From contig NZ_LT907978.1 of NCBI RefSeq assembly GCF_900209925.1, forward strand, positions 1,547,219 through 1,611,218: DNA of 64,000 nucleotides, given 5' to 3'. Below are positions 1 to 8,023 of this stretch, one piece after another. Under the pieces are notes generated by a model. The model was not told the origin of the DNA and did not search any database. It saw nothing but the letters and a program-made list of their open reading frames with translations. The position numbers and the translations under genes are program-made. Source of the DNA: Anaerobutyricum hallii (lineage in GTDB: Bacteria > Bacillota > Clostridia > Lachnospirales > Lachnospiraceae). Each line of letters starts with the position of its first letter. Position 1 is the first letter of the stretch.

Positions 1-194
1 AATCCATTCTTTTCAGAACTATTCTTTAAATTTATGTCCAATAGAATAATATCAAATTCTTTTTCTCGAAACGTACGGAAAAAATCATTCTCCCTTTCAA
101 CATAGTAGCAAAGTGATACAAATTGACTCTCTATCAGTAATTTCTTTAAACTCTCTCCAAATAATCTATGATCATCAAATAGTAAAATTTTCAC
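1..194 (-). CDS. Response regulator, NarL/LuxR type (partial, receiver start only)
   Basis: The first about 64 residues are in the window and the rest lies to the left. The protein begins with a GTG codon at 194 that overlaps the kinase stop by one base (TAGTG), so the two are translationally coupled. The visible part starts VKILLFDDHRLFGESLKKLL, with the acidic pair DD that binds Mg2+, followed by the phospho-acceptor strand IILLDIN. This is a receiver domain of the type usually joined to a LuxR/NarL HTH, but the output domain is outside the window. Its partner is the HDxxxQ-type kinase next door. Together they probably sense a stress or the peptide of the adjacent RiPP locus and control that operon (inference). 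Confidence 0.85.
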   Translation of the reverse strand, partial: MKILLFDDHRLFGESLKKLLIESQFVSLCYYVERENDFFRTFREKEFDIILLDINLKNSSEKNG

Positions 195-1498
195 TAATCT
201 ACCTCCAGCTCGACACTAGACCATAAAATGCCATTTGAATAATTATATGTCAATTTCCCATTGTTTGCCTCTACAAGCACCCTCAAAAGTAGCACACCAC
301 CTTTAGACTTGAAAATATTTTCATAATCTATTGCACTCGCCCCATCACTCTTGCAGTTAATTATTAACACCATATTTTCGTCCAATTTTATTTCGTATTT
401 GATATAAGTCGCATTGGAATGCTTAAAAATATTGTTAATCAATTCCTTACTAATCTGTAACAGCATTTCTAAATGCACTTTATTTTTTAGATATTTTTCT
501 GCTTTTTCATTTATATCAATTTTTAATTGAACTTTCTTATTTGGATATATGGCTTGTATAGAATTTAACATATTTTCTAAATTAATATAGGCACCATATT
601 CCAGAAAAATATTTGCCGAATAAAAATTCATCATTTTCCTTGCACGATCTTCCAGATTTAATAAAACCTTTTTCGATAGCACAATATCCGGTTGTTCTAA
701 TGCTAATAAATTGTAAGATGCTCTGATATCCTGGACAATATCATCGTGAAGTATTCTTGAAAAATTCTCTCTTTCAGTATTTATATACTTTGTTAAGAAA
801 AAAAAGGAACTTATTTCTCTATAAAATTCTTGCCTATCCTCTATATGTATCATAGTTAATATTTCAAACAATAGCATAAAAACCTGGAAAATCATATTAA
901 GGCAAAATGAATCCCAATCAAAAATATAAGATATATATACTACTAGTGGTATCCATAAGGTTAAAATATATTTTGACTTCTTTGCAGAAGTCGGAAGTAT
1001 ATGTACATATTTGAAATTTATCCATTTATACTTAACAAAAATATCTACCGCCATGCCCAATACTATCATAAACGAAGAAAAAAGGACAAACCGATTAATG
1101 TAAAAAAGCAATCCCAAAAAATAAGAAATAAGAACAGTTATTTCTTCCTTATATCTTTTCCTGGCTAATAAATTCCTTGCCTTATACAATAAAAATAATA
1201 CAAATGCGATTTCAAAAATTATAATACCTGTTCTATGTATCATGGAACTACAGAATAATATAGGAACTGTATAATCAATACTATCCACTATATCTGTTTT
1301 TTTTTGTGATGTCATAATATATACATATAATGCACTAATAAAACAAACTAACAATATCATAGATAATGCATTTATCTCTACAGCATCATTTGTAATCAAA
1401 TTAAATTTATAAAAAAAACTCCACATAACAATTATAGCTATATGGAGCAGAATATATATGCTGTACTTACTCTTCATACTCTTTTTCACCCACATCAC
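194..1498 (-). CDS. Sensor histidine kinase, NarX/DesK-like (HisKA_3 type)
   Basis: A 434-residue membrane sensor kinase. The first about 200 residues contain several hydrophobic segments, consistent with multiple membrane helices. The phospho-acceptor motif LHDDIVQDI lies around residue 240; this HDxxxQ form is characteristic of NarX/DesK kinases that phosphorylate NarL-type regulators. A C-terminal HATPase region follows, with the N-box stretch KELINNIFKHSNA near residue 345. It is last but one in a leftward run after the precursor, maturase and ABC genes, and couples to the regulator by a one-base overlap. In bacteriocin or RiPP loci such pairs often control immunity transporters; that role here is inferred from position only. 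The signal is not predictable. Confidence 0.85.
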   Translation of the reverse strand: MMWVKKSMKSKYSIYILLHIAIIVMWSFFYKFNLITNDAVEINALSMILLVCFISALYVYIMTSQKKTDIVDSIDYTVPILFCSSMIHRTGIIIFEIAFVLFLLYKARNLLARKRYKEEITVLISYFLGLLFYINRFVLFSSFMIVLGMAVDIFVKYKWINFKYVHILPTSAKKSKYILTLWIPLVVYISYIFDWDSFCLNMIFQVFMLLFEILTMIHIEDRQEFYREISSFFFLTKYINTERENFSRILHDDIVQDIRASYNLLALEQPDIVLSKKVLLNLEDRARKMMNFYSANIFLEYGAYINLENMLNSIQAIYPNKKVQLKIDINEKAEKYLKNKVHLEMLLQISKELINNIFKHSNATYIKYEIKLDENMVLIINCKSDGASAIDYENIFKSKGGVLLLRVLVEANNGKLTYNYSNGILWSSVELEVD

Positions 1499-1518
1499 TG
1501 AAACATCATTTACCGTAT

Positions 1519-2166
1519 CTAGTAGTATGCCATTACAATTCTCTCTTTAGTGGCCATTCGCAGAACAAATACACTAACACACAAACTTATTACATACTTT
1601 ATTATAACAGTTAAAATAAAATTATTGCTCCAGGAATAAAACATACTCTCAATAATTAAAATAAAAAAATAAAATACTGATATACGCAAAGAAATTCCCT
1701 TATATTTATTCATATCTCTTATAACCAAAATAACTGCATTAATAATTATACTGCTTAATAAGGTAAATGTAAAGAAATCAAGTATTTGGGCAACATCAGG
1801 TGATCCTATTTTGTATATAGTAATACCTAACAGTGGCATAAGAAGTAAGAGAGTTGATATCCACAAAGAAACTGTATGATTAATAAGGATAGATTGAAGC
1901 CTAGTCCCATTTGCAATCAACCACTCTATTCTTCTTGTGATTTTTTCCATTTGTAGTAAATCTTTACTTAATTCACAGGCAAATATAATATATAAAAAAA
2001 TATACCCCTTCCAAAGCATATCAATATAAGTATATGAGCCAATTATTTTTTCCTGCCCTTTACTAAATAAGGTTAATATACCAAAAATAATTGCTACTAG
2101 ACTCATAAAAACAAAATTACCTGTTAAAATTTTTTTCACATGAATCCTAATAATAGTCAAATCCAT
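1519..2166 (-). CDS. ABC transporter permease, second subunit (LanG-like position)
   Basis: A 215-residue very hydrophobic protein with about six predicted membrane segments and no soluble domain. It follows the first permease with a 10-base overlap and precedes the kinase by about 20 bases. An ATPase followed by two similar-sized ABC-2-like permeases is the architecture of LanFEG/BcrAB-type exporters that protect producers from membrane-active peptides. Homology to a specific family cannot be asserted by eye; the call rests on hydrophobicity, size and gene order. Confidence 0.7.
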   Translation of the reverse strand: MDLTIIRIHVKKILTGNFVFMSLVAIIFGILTLFSKGQEKIIGSYTYIDMLWKGYIFLYIIFACELSKDLLQMEKITRRIEWLIANGTRLQSILINHTVSLWISTLLLLMPLLGITIYKIGSPDVAQILDFFTFTLLSSIIINAVILVIRDMNKYKGISLRISVFYFFILIIESMFYSWSNNFILTVIIKYVISLCVSVFVLRMATKERIVMAYY

Positions 2167-2870
2167 TGTCCAACACTCCTTACAACACTTTCATTGTCTA
2201 ATTTAGAAATCTTTCTGAAAGAAATAACAGCTAAAATTGTCGCACCAATTATATTCAGAATAATAATAAAAATATACATACTAATATTTAAACCTGATAC
2301 AAATTCAACAATTTCATTCGCACACATAGCACTAATATAAATCAGAAAAAAATTTCCAAAAAAGACCATATTTTTAAATAACTTATATTTTTCTACAGAA
2401 AATGTAATTGTATTGAAAAATAGAACTTCAGTGTAACTCATTATTACTGTCGATATAAAAAAGGCTATAATACCAAAAAATGAAATTTTAAAATCTATGA
2501 GATAATAACCTAATACAAATATAATAAAAGGAATTATAATTGATGCTTTTAAAATTTGTATTGTGTAGGCCTTAATAATAAACTTTAAATCAATCCCTGA
2601 TGCTAAAAAAAACTCCATCCGTTTACTCATTTTATCTTTCACTGTCAAATCTATTATTATAGAATTTGCCTGAAGAAGAGTACATCCTAAAAGAACTACA
2701 AAAAAAACTAAAATAAGATAATCTGTTCCTTTTGAATAAAATTGATCCTGTTGAAATACAACCAACATCAGTGTCCCAAGCACTCCTACTCCTAACATAT
2801 TAAAAATTGTAGATTTACTCTTAAATATAATATAAAAAACAGCTTTTTTAATATTATTCATAATCTCCAC
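2157..2870 (-). CDS. ABC transporter permease, first subunit (LanE-like position)
   Basis: A 237-residue integral membrane protein with roughly six hydrophobic segments. The annotated ATG at 2870 overlaps the ATPase gene by 17 bases. A second ATG at 2861 (MNNIKKAV) would shorten the overlap, so the start is uncertain by three residues. With the adjacent permease and the upstream ATPase it forms a complete ABC-2-type transporter, most plausibly for self-protection against, or export of, the Cys-rich peptide encoded in this operon. No peptidase C39 domain is present, so leader removal would need another enzyme. Confidence 0.72.
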   Translation of the reverse strand: MEIMNNIKKAVFYIIFKSKSTIFNMLGVGVLGTLMLVVFQQDQFYSKGTDYLILVFFVVLLGCTLLQANSIIIDLTVKDKMSKRMEFFLASGIDLKFIIKAYTIQILKASIIIPFIIFVLGYYLIDFKISFFGIIAFFISTVIMSYTEVLFFNTITFSVEKYKLFKNMVFFGNFFLIYISAMCANEIVEFVSGLNISMYIFIIILNIIGATILAVISFRKISKLDNESVVRSVGQWI

Positions 2871-3525
2871 CTTCTTTTATAAATAACTCTTCCAGTGTTG
2901 TCCCTTTTATGTTATCTATATCCTCATTGAAAACAACCTTACCATTTTCAATCATAGTGACATAATCTGCACTTTTCTCAATTTCACTTAAATCATGAGA
3001 TGTAATCAATATTGTTTTTCCTTCTTCCTTTAGTTTCTGGATAATCTTTCTTATTTCAACACGAGACAACGGATCTACCCCTGATGTTGGCTCATCAAGG
3101 TAAATAATCTCACTGTTGATTAGTATAACGATTAGAATTGACAATTTTCTTTTCATTCCTTTTGAATACGTACTAACACGTTTCAATAAATGTTCTGTAA
3201 TATTTAATGAATCACTATATTTCTTATAGTCCTTTACGTAGTATCCAAAATACAACCCAAAGATTTTCAAGTTCTCCAAACCTGTTTTATCCTCATATAA
3301 ATAATCATTCTCAAGCAACATTGCATGTTTACCCGATACAGATATTTTTCCTTCATCTGGTTCGTATAATCCGGTGAGTAAACGCAATAGTGTAGTTTTT
3401 CCTGCTCCATTTGCTCCTATCAAGGCATGGACAGAATTTTTCTTGACAGTAAAATTAAAATTTTGAAATAATTTCTTACCATCAAACGCTTTTGAAAGAT
3501 TGTAAATAGAAATAATATTTGTCAT
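2854..3525 (-). CDS. ABC transporter ATP-binding protein (LanF-like)
   Basis: A 223-residue ATPase. Walker A GANGAGKTT lies near residue 38, the signature region reads YSKGMKRKLSI, Walker B is IIYLDEPTSG, and a switch His follows in ITSHD. The KGM-type signature is typical of antibiotic and bacteriocin resistance ABC-2 ATPases. The ATG at 3525 overlaps the maturase stop by one base (TAATG). It energises the two downstream permeases. Confidence 0.93.
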   Translation of the reverse strand: MTNIISIYNLSKAFDGKKLFQNFNFTVKKNSVHALIGANGAGKTTLLRLLTGLYEPDEGKISVSGKHAMLLENDYLYEDKTGLENLKIFGLYFGYYVKDYKKYSDSLNITEHLLKRVSTYSKGMKRKLSILIVILINSEIIYLDEPTSGVDPLSRVEIRKIIQKLKEEGKTILITSHDLSEIEKSADYVTMIENGKVVFNEDIDNIKGTTLEELFIKEGGDYE

Positions 3526-4886
3526 TATATTAACAGCCTCCTAAACTCATTTGGTATATATTGGGAATACCATGCACAATTTTCAAAGCCTTTTTCTTTA
3601 GCAGCTACTAACCCACGTATTATGCAATAACTACAAAAGTACTTTTTTTCACACCCTGAGCATTCTTTACTTGTATAATCTGGAGCTTGTATACCACGAA
3701 TCATATTCATTAATTGATAATTATTTGAAAACAACTGTCCGATATCCTCTTTAAATACATTTCCCAAAGATTTAATCACTGTCTGGTTATCCATTGCACA
3801 AAATTTGATTTCTCCCTCTGGCGTTATTGAAGGATTCGATGTAAATGCTCCACAATTCTTTGCGTTGCTATTTCCGTCTTTAATTTTATATAAAAACCCT
3901 TTTCCATATCGGGTATTAATGTTTTCTATTACTTTACCAACCCTTTCATGTTGTTCTAATGTCTTTAAAAGCAAATTATTTTTATCCTCTAAATCAGCTC
4001 TTCCCATAGGAGTAATTGCTGATATACCATAAGTTTCGATACCTGCTTCTTTTACCCATCCTGCAATATTTTCAATTTGGTCAATGTTTTGCGGTGTTAC
4101 CATTGTAACAACTCTCATCAGTATTCCTGAATTATTAATTCTCATAATTGTGTCTTTAACACGGTGAGTAATATTGGGTATTTGTGTTCCCATAAACCAA
4201 TTTATATAATCATCATTATCTCCGTGTAAATCGATTTGTACAACTGTCTGCTCCTTATGTTCTGCAATCAGTGCGAACAATTCTTTATTCCAAAATAAAC
4301 CATTCGATAGTATACTTACTAATGAATAGTCAAGATTATACGCTTCATTCAGGATTTCTAAAAACCTCGGATGACACGTGACTTCTCCACCTGTAAATTC
4401 TACTACTCTTGTCCCTGCTTTACGTGCATCCTTAAGTAACTTCTTTATTTCCTCTGTATTATCTTTAAATGCATTCGTTGCACAATATTCTCCATAACAG
4501 TGCAAACACTTTGCATTACACCTATGTGTAATTTCTACAGAAATAGCTGATGGATACTGTGTTTTTCCATTTCCAAGTATTGGTATTTCTATTGGATTTG
4601 TTTTTTTTAAATACTCCACAGAAATTCCTGGATTTTTCTCCAATTCATTCAAAAAATTATTTAATTTATACTTAGCCTGTTCTTTCTTCTCTAAATGACA
4701 ACTGATCATCATGTCAACTAGATCATCAAATGTTTTTGTCCCATTTAGGTTACGTATAATTTCTAAAGCATCTTTGTTAATGCGATACAATGATTCACCC
4801 ATCTTTTCATAACGGTTATTTATTACAAGAATATAAGAATCTCTTTGTCTTTCTATTGCTTTTACGTTAATTAATCTCAGATACAT
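3525..4886 (-). CDS. Radical SAM/SPASM peptide maturase with PqqD-like N-terminus
   Basis: A 453-residue radical SAM enzyme. Residues about 1-95 resemble a PqqD/RRE peptide-binding domain (LYRINKDALEIIRNLNGTKT). The radical SAM core has CNAKCLHC near residue 127 for the 4Fe-4S cluster and the GGEV motif. The C-terminal SPASM-type region carries many cysteines (NCGAF, KFCAMD, CSGCEKKYFCSYC, NCAW) for auxiliary clusters. Such enzymes install thioether or other crosslinks on ribosomal peptides (sactipeptides, ranthipeptides). The likely substrate is the short Cys-rich peptide encoded upstream. The gene follows that peptide after a hairpin that may lower maturase expression, and it couples to the ABC ATPase. 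Confidence 0.9.
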   Translation of the reverse strand: MYLRLINVKAIERQRDSYILVINNRYEKMGESLYRINKDALEIIRNLNGTKTFDDLVDMMISCHLEKKEQAKYKLNNFLNELEKNPGISVEYLKKTNPIEIPILGNGKTQYPSAISVEITHRCNAKCLHCYGEYCATNAFKDNTEEIKKLLKDARKAGTRVVEFTGGEVTCHPRFLEILNEAYNLDYSLVSILSNGLFWNKELFALIAEHKEQTVVQIDLHGDNDDYINWFMGTQIPNITHRVKDTIMRINNSGILMRVVTMVTPQNIDQIENIAGWVKEAGIETYGISAITPMGRADLEDKNNLLLKTLEQHERVGKVIENINTRYGKGFLYKIKDGNSNAKNCGAFTSNPSITPEGEIKFCAMDNQTVIKSLGNVFKEDIGQLFSNNYQLMNMIRGIQAPDYTSKECSGCEKKYFCSYCIIRGLVAAKEKGFENCAWYSQYIPNEFRRLLI

Positions 4887-4968
4887 ACCTTCTCCTTATT
4901 GTTGTTTAACCTACAATATAATCAATCTTATTTCTATTATCATCTGTAATTATTTTATAGAAAGAACA

Positions 4969-5011
4969 GGAAGTGAGAATTATTACTATCTAGCGGTAAA
5001 ATCTCACTTCC
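4969..5011 (-). terminator. Hairpin between precursor peptide and maturase (attenuator-like)
   Basis: Perfect 10-bp inverted repeat, GGAAGTGAGA at 4969-4978 and TCTCACTTCC at 5002-5011, between the Cys-rich peptide stop and the maturase start. On the minus strand it is followed by a moderately U-rich stretch (CTGTTCTTTCTAT). This placement is common in RiPP operons, where partial termination gives more precursor than enzyme mRNA. Confidence 0.6.
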
Positions 5012-5038
5012 AGTCTTCTGCTTGTTATGATTTATTAC

Positions 5039-5143
5039 TCAGAAAAATCCAACAAAGCCTGCTGCACCCGCTGCAGCAATTGCGGATGGTCCACAGAACA
5101 TACACCCTGTACATCCTGCACATAATTTACATCCGTTTCCCAT
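5039..5143 (-). pseudogene. RiPP precursor, 3' part (Cys-rich), separated from its start by an IS element
   Basis: A 34-residue reading frame from an internal ATG: MGNGCKLCAGCTGC, then MFCG and a hydrophobic Gly/Ala tail ending GFVGFF. Five cysteines are spaced CxxCxxCxxCxxC. There is no usable ribosome site in front of this ATG; the nearest GAGG, about 25 bases upstream, belongs to the IS terminal repeat. If the IS630-type element and one TA are removed, the frame joins exactly to ATG AAT CCT A at 6175, which has a strong AGGAGG. This restores a 41-residue peptide beginning MNPSISP. The peptide is therefore the likely maturase substrate, now disrupted. Its RiPP class is not recognised with certainty; a sactipeptide or ranthipeptide fits the Cys pattern and the enzyme type. 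Confidence 0.75.
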
Positions 5144-5156
5144 TGGTGAAATACTA

Positions 5157-6165
5157 TAGCAAACCTCTTAAATAATGCAGTCCCTTTACAGCGGTGATAA
5201 AATATAGTGTAGGAGATGATAGTATGCTACACAATGAAGCTAGAAAACTGGTATTGGAGGCCTGGGATAAAACTCATAATGCCAGGGAAATTGCAAAATA
5301 TTTTTCAGTAAATGAAAGCACCGTATACCGCCTTGTAGAAGAGCGTGCACGCACTGGCAGTTATGAGACCAGAACGCAGATGAGAGGCCGGAAAACAATT
5401 CTTACAGAAAAACAGCACCACGATATTCTGGGACTTGTACAAGAACAACCAGATATCACAATGAAGGAGATTGTCGAAACGCTTCATTTACCTGTAGGCG
5501 ATGAAGCCGTCAGGCGTTTTCTGATAAAGCAAGGTTATACTTATAAGAAAAAGTCTTTGCACGCAAAAGAACAGGAGCGTCCCCGATGTGCAGAGAAAAC
5601 GCAGTCAATGGATAGAAACTATATCTGGTGCAAATGCAGAACATCAAATATATCTCGATGAAAGCGGTATTAATACAAACCTCACAAGACACTATGCACA
5701 TGCAGTACATGGGAAACGTGCCATGGATGCTACCCCGATCAACACGCCTGCCGGAACAACTGTTTTGTCATCCATACGGCTTAATGGCAGTCTGGTATAT
5801 ACTACGTACCAAGGTGGAACAACTGCACAGCGATTTCGTGAATATATGGGAAAACAATTGATACCGAGCCTTGAGAAAGACGATGTTGTAATCATGGATA
5901 ACATGCGCTCTCATCATGCCAAAATAGTGACGGAACTTTTAGACAAGGCGGGGATCTCCTATCTATATTTGCCACCATACAGTCCAGATTTGAACCCTAT
6001 TGAAAAAATGTGGTCAAAAATGAAATCCTTTCTCAGAAAGAGGAAAGTCCGTGTTGCTGCTGAACTACCTGAGGCTGTAAAAGCGGCCTTAGAAACAATA
6101 AGTACGAACGATTGCAAAGGGTGGTTCCACGCATCTGGAATTTGCGCTAATTAAGAGGATAGCTA
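5157..6165 (+). mobile_element. IS630-family insertion sequence, about 1009 bp
   Basis: The element is bounded by imperfect inverted repeats. Left from 5157: TAGCAAACCTCTTAAATA. Right, read inward from 6165: TAGCTATCCTCTTAATTA. About 17 of 22 positions match. A TA dinucleotide flanks each end (5155-5156 and 6166-6167), as expected for IS630/Tc1 target duplication. It carries one transposase in two frames. It sits inside the RiPP precursor gene, seven bases after the last base of its start codon. Confidence 0.88.
5224..6154 (+). CDS. IS630 transposase (DDE), in two overlapping frames
   Basis: The first frame (ATG at 5224, MLHNEARKLVLEAW) encodes a winged-helix/HTH region (ESTVYRLVEERA). The second frame carries the catalytic core: LDESG, DNMRSHH and PPYSPDLNPIE, the three acidic positions of IS630-type DDE enzymes. 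The join lies at a run of four C at 5581-5584. Reading one C fewer gives continuous ERPDVQRKR, the usual family sequence. So either a +1 frameshift at CCC-C makes the full enzyme or a single-base change has inactivated it. The stop lies within the right terminal repeat. A start at 5194 is possible but less likely. Confidence 0.85.
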
Positions 6166-6167
6166 TA

Positions 6168-6175
6168 GGATTCAT
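6168..6175 (-). pseudogene. RiPP precursor, 5' part: start codon and first codons
   Basis: On the minus strand AAGGAGG (complement at 6183-6189) is followed seven bases later by ATG AAT CC, directly abutting the TA target of the IS630 element. Without the element this frame continues into the Cys-rich peptide at 5039-5143. With it, translation runs into IS sequence and stops after about 28 residues of unrelated peptide. This short piece explains why a strong ribosome site stands here without a gene. Confidence 0.75.
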
Positions 6176-6223
6176 GGCATTTCCTCCTTATGTATATTCT
6201 CGACTTTGTTATCGAGTGACTAA

Positions 6224-6270
6224 ATTATATATTAGCTTTACGACATTTACATGAGTAATTACTGCAATGT
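6224..6270 (-). promoter_or_regulatory. Possible promoter of the RiPP operon
   Basis: A perfect -10 hexamer TATAAT (complement at 6224-6229) lies about 50 bases before the precursor start. No good -35 hexamer is seen 16-18 bases upstream. Instead an inverted repeat ATTTAC-ATGA-GTAAT (6246-6260) covers the region upstream of the -10, where an activator such as the adjacent NarL-type regulator could bind. This is inference from sequence only. Confidence 0.4.
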
Positions 6271-6353
6271 TCTTAGATTATGTCGATTATGCCATTAAGC
6301 TTAATCATTAAAAGCTTTATTTACTACTATAAATATAATATTCCTATTTCCAT

Positions 6354-6572
6354 TTATTCCCCTCTAAATTCAAGATCATATCTTTGGAATGCGATTTCGA
6401 AATCTTTACGTCTTCTTCTTGCAACATTTATTTCTTATCCATTTATATTTATTGTTCCTTTTTTATAAGAATCAACATTCATTAAATTTACAATGCCGCT
6501 TTTACTAATTCTTATAAATAAATTTCTATCCAACATGTCTTCCAGTTGCACGAGTGAACAATCTCTTCGCAT
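6354..6572 (-). pseudogene. LytTR-domain regulator remnant with an internal stop
   Basis: Minus-strand translation shows the C-terminal part of a LytTR DNA-binding domain. MRRDCSLVQLEDMLDR and FIRISKSGIVNLMNVDSYKK are followed, after an in-frame TAA at 6435-6437, by EINVARRRRKDFEIAFQRYD. This matches the usual order of LytTR: a recognition strand FIRIHRSYIVN, then a basic RRRR-DF end. Everything upstream (receiver and linker) is missing and an in-frame TAG is met just before. It is a decayed regulator, too broken to appear as a normal gene. Confidence 0.72.
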
Positions 6573-6640
6573 TGTTTTGCTTCCTAATTTCTATTCACAT
6601 CAATTCTGAGAAAGCACTTTTTCTTTGTGTTCCAATTTCT

Positions 6641-6683
6641 TAAAAAGAAGCTGCCAGAAAATCATATCTTCTGGCAGCTTCTT
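6641..6683 (-). terminator. Rho-independent terminator after the Rpn-like gene
   Basis: Long perfect stem: AAGAAGCTGCCAGAA (6645-6659) pairs with TTCTGGCAGCTTCTT (6669-6683). On the minus strand it is followed by TTTTTAAG. It lies just after the stop of the nuclease gene at 6700. The stem is symmetric enough to work in both directions. Confidence 0.88.
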
Positions 6684-6699
6684 TGAAATTCAGTATTTG

Positions 6700-7539
6700 T
6701 TAATGTGCAACACTCATGCTCTCATCAATCCATTTCTGTACGACATCGACGCCAATCTTAACGGCTTTAGCAATCTTGTCAGCAGGTAAACCCATCTCTG
6801 CAAGGGCAATCGTTGTCTCTTTTGCTTTTTGCATTTCACCGCTTTCAATACCTTCACTGTAAATCTGTTCCATCTCACGGCACATGAATTCCACCCCTTT
6901 CTGTGTTTCCTTCAATTCGTATACTCTGTCAGCAAGTATCTTACTGTGCATATCTTCTGCATTCTTACAGTGAAGATCATGCATCAGTCTGCCTAATTCT
7001 GTATCCTCTTGTTTCTTAGAATTTACATAGATAATATGAGCTTCATCCTTAAAATTCTCACTGACTTCTTCGATTTTCCTGTCTATATGATAAATCGGAA
7101 GTCCGTATCCAAGTGCATCGTCTCTGGTGATAAAAATCACGTAGCTTTCCGGAAGGTCATCAAAATCCTGTCCTGGATTTAATGTGTTCATATCCATCAG
7201 ACCACTATGATACCTTGCTCTTTTGGGAGATGCCCCTTCGTTGTCCTGTTGGATTTCTACATCCATCTGCTTGCCTTCAGAATCTCTGGCAACACAGTCC
7301 AGAATAGCTGAACGCCCCTGCAAATTCTTATAGTCTTTCTGCAGAACTTGATCAATCACTTTCAGATCCTTTTTATTCATAATTACCTGCAGAACATATT
7401 CTGTACATTCCCGTTTCTTGAATACATTCCGCATAAACACATCGCTCATGATGGTAAGGTCTTTTAAGATACCCTTGTATCTTTCGTAACGTGTTTCCAA
7501 TTCTTCTGTTTTCACGATTTCTTCTTTCGCCACGTCCAT
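6700..7539 (-). CDS. Rpn/PD-(D/E)XK nuclease-family putative transposase
   Basis: About 279 residues starting at MDVAKEEIVK. This ATG at 7539 has GGAGG five bases upstream; a longer form from 7551 lacks its own site. The N-terminal half carries the PD-(D/E)XK pattern ILDCVARDSEGKQMDVEIQ (around residue 85) followed by the RARYHSGLMD segment typical of this family. The C-terminal tail is charged and has a GLPADKIAKAVKI-type repeat. These proteins are common, often multi-copy, in Clostridia and resemble recombination-promoting nucleases; true transposition is unproven. It is a single gene with its own terminator. Confidence 0.85.
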   Translation of the reverse strand: MDVAKEEIVKTEELETRYERYKGILKDLTIMSDVFMRNVFKKRECTEYVLQVIMNKKDLKVIDQVLQKDYKNLQGRSAILDCVARDSEGKQMDVEIQQDNEGASPKRARYHSGLMDMNTLNPGQDFDDLPESYVIFITRDDALGYGLPIYHIDRKIEEVSENFKDEAHIIYVNSKKQEDTELGRLMHDLHCKNAEDMHSKILADRVYELKETQKGVEFMCREMEQIYSEGIESGEMQKAKETTIALAEMGLPADKIAKAVKIGVDVVQKWIDESMSVAH

Positions 7540-7642
7540 TCTCGCCTCCATTCTTTGCTATGTCAGGATAGGTTCCTAAATGTCTCCTATCCCAATTTCA
7601 TCTTAACATCAAAATCAGCTTTTCACAAGCCACTATTTTATC

Positions 7643-8023
7643 CTACACCACTTGAAAACAATAATTTCCAATCAGTTTCATCCAACTATTATATTTATTC
7701 TTTTCACACACCTTTCGGCAAATTTCATTTTCCATCAATACACAGAACATCTTATCATAATCAAATGCCCAAACAGCACCATTCACATGGTTTTCCACTG
7801 CTTTCTGATCTATGCTTTTCAAGCGTGTGACCATTTTCTCAATTTCTCCATTTCCCAAGTTACCGATATTTTTGCAGATAAACCGAAAGAAATTCAACGT
7901 TGCATATTCGTCATGCCAATGGAACTCTTCTGGATTGTTTTTAATTTTACTGACTCGCTGCTGTTCTTTGATTATCTGAGCAGCTACACCTTTCATTGAA
8001 TCTTCGTATCTCATATTATTCAC
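7643..8023 (-). CDS. Hypothetical protein, 126 aa
   Basis: No family is recognised. The protein is soluble and charged, with an N-terminal basic/helical part and a middle segment EYATLNFFRFICKNIGNLGNGE. The GTG start (8023) directly follows the stop of the upstream gene (TAGGTG); an ATG three codons later (MRYEDSM) is an alternative. It is probably co-transcribed with the 193-residue protein and perhaps functions with it. About 90 bases without features separate it from the Rpn-like gene. Confidence 0.55.
   Translation of the reverse strand: MNNMRYEDSMKGVAAQIIKEQQRVSKIKNNPEEFHWHDEYATLNFFRFICKNIGNLGNGEIEKMVTRLKSIDQKAVENHVNGAVWAFDYDKMFCVLMENEICRKVCEKNKYNSWMKLIGNYCFQVV

Noticed and set aside
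6280-6468. Plus-strand 62-residue open frame
   Set aside because: It lies opposite the LytTR remnant, has no ribosome site and a low-complexity hydrophobic sequence.
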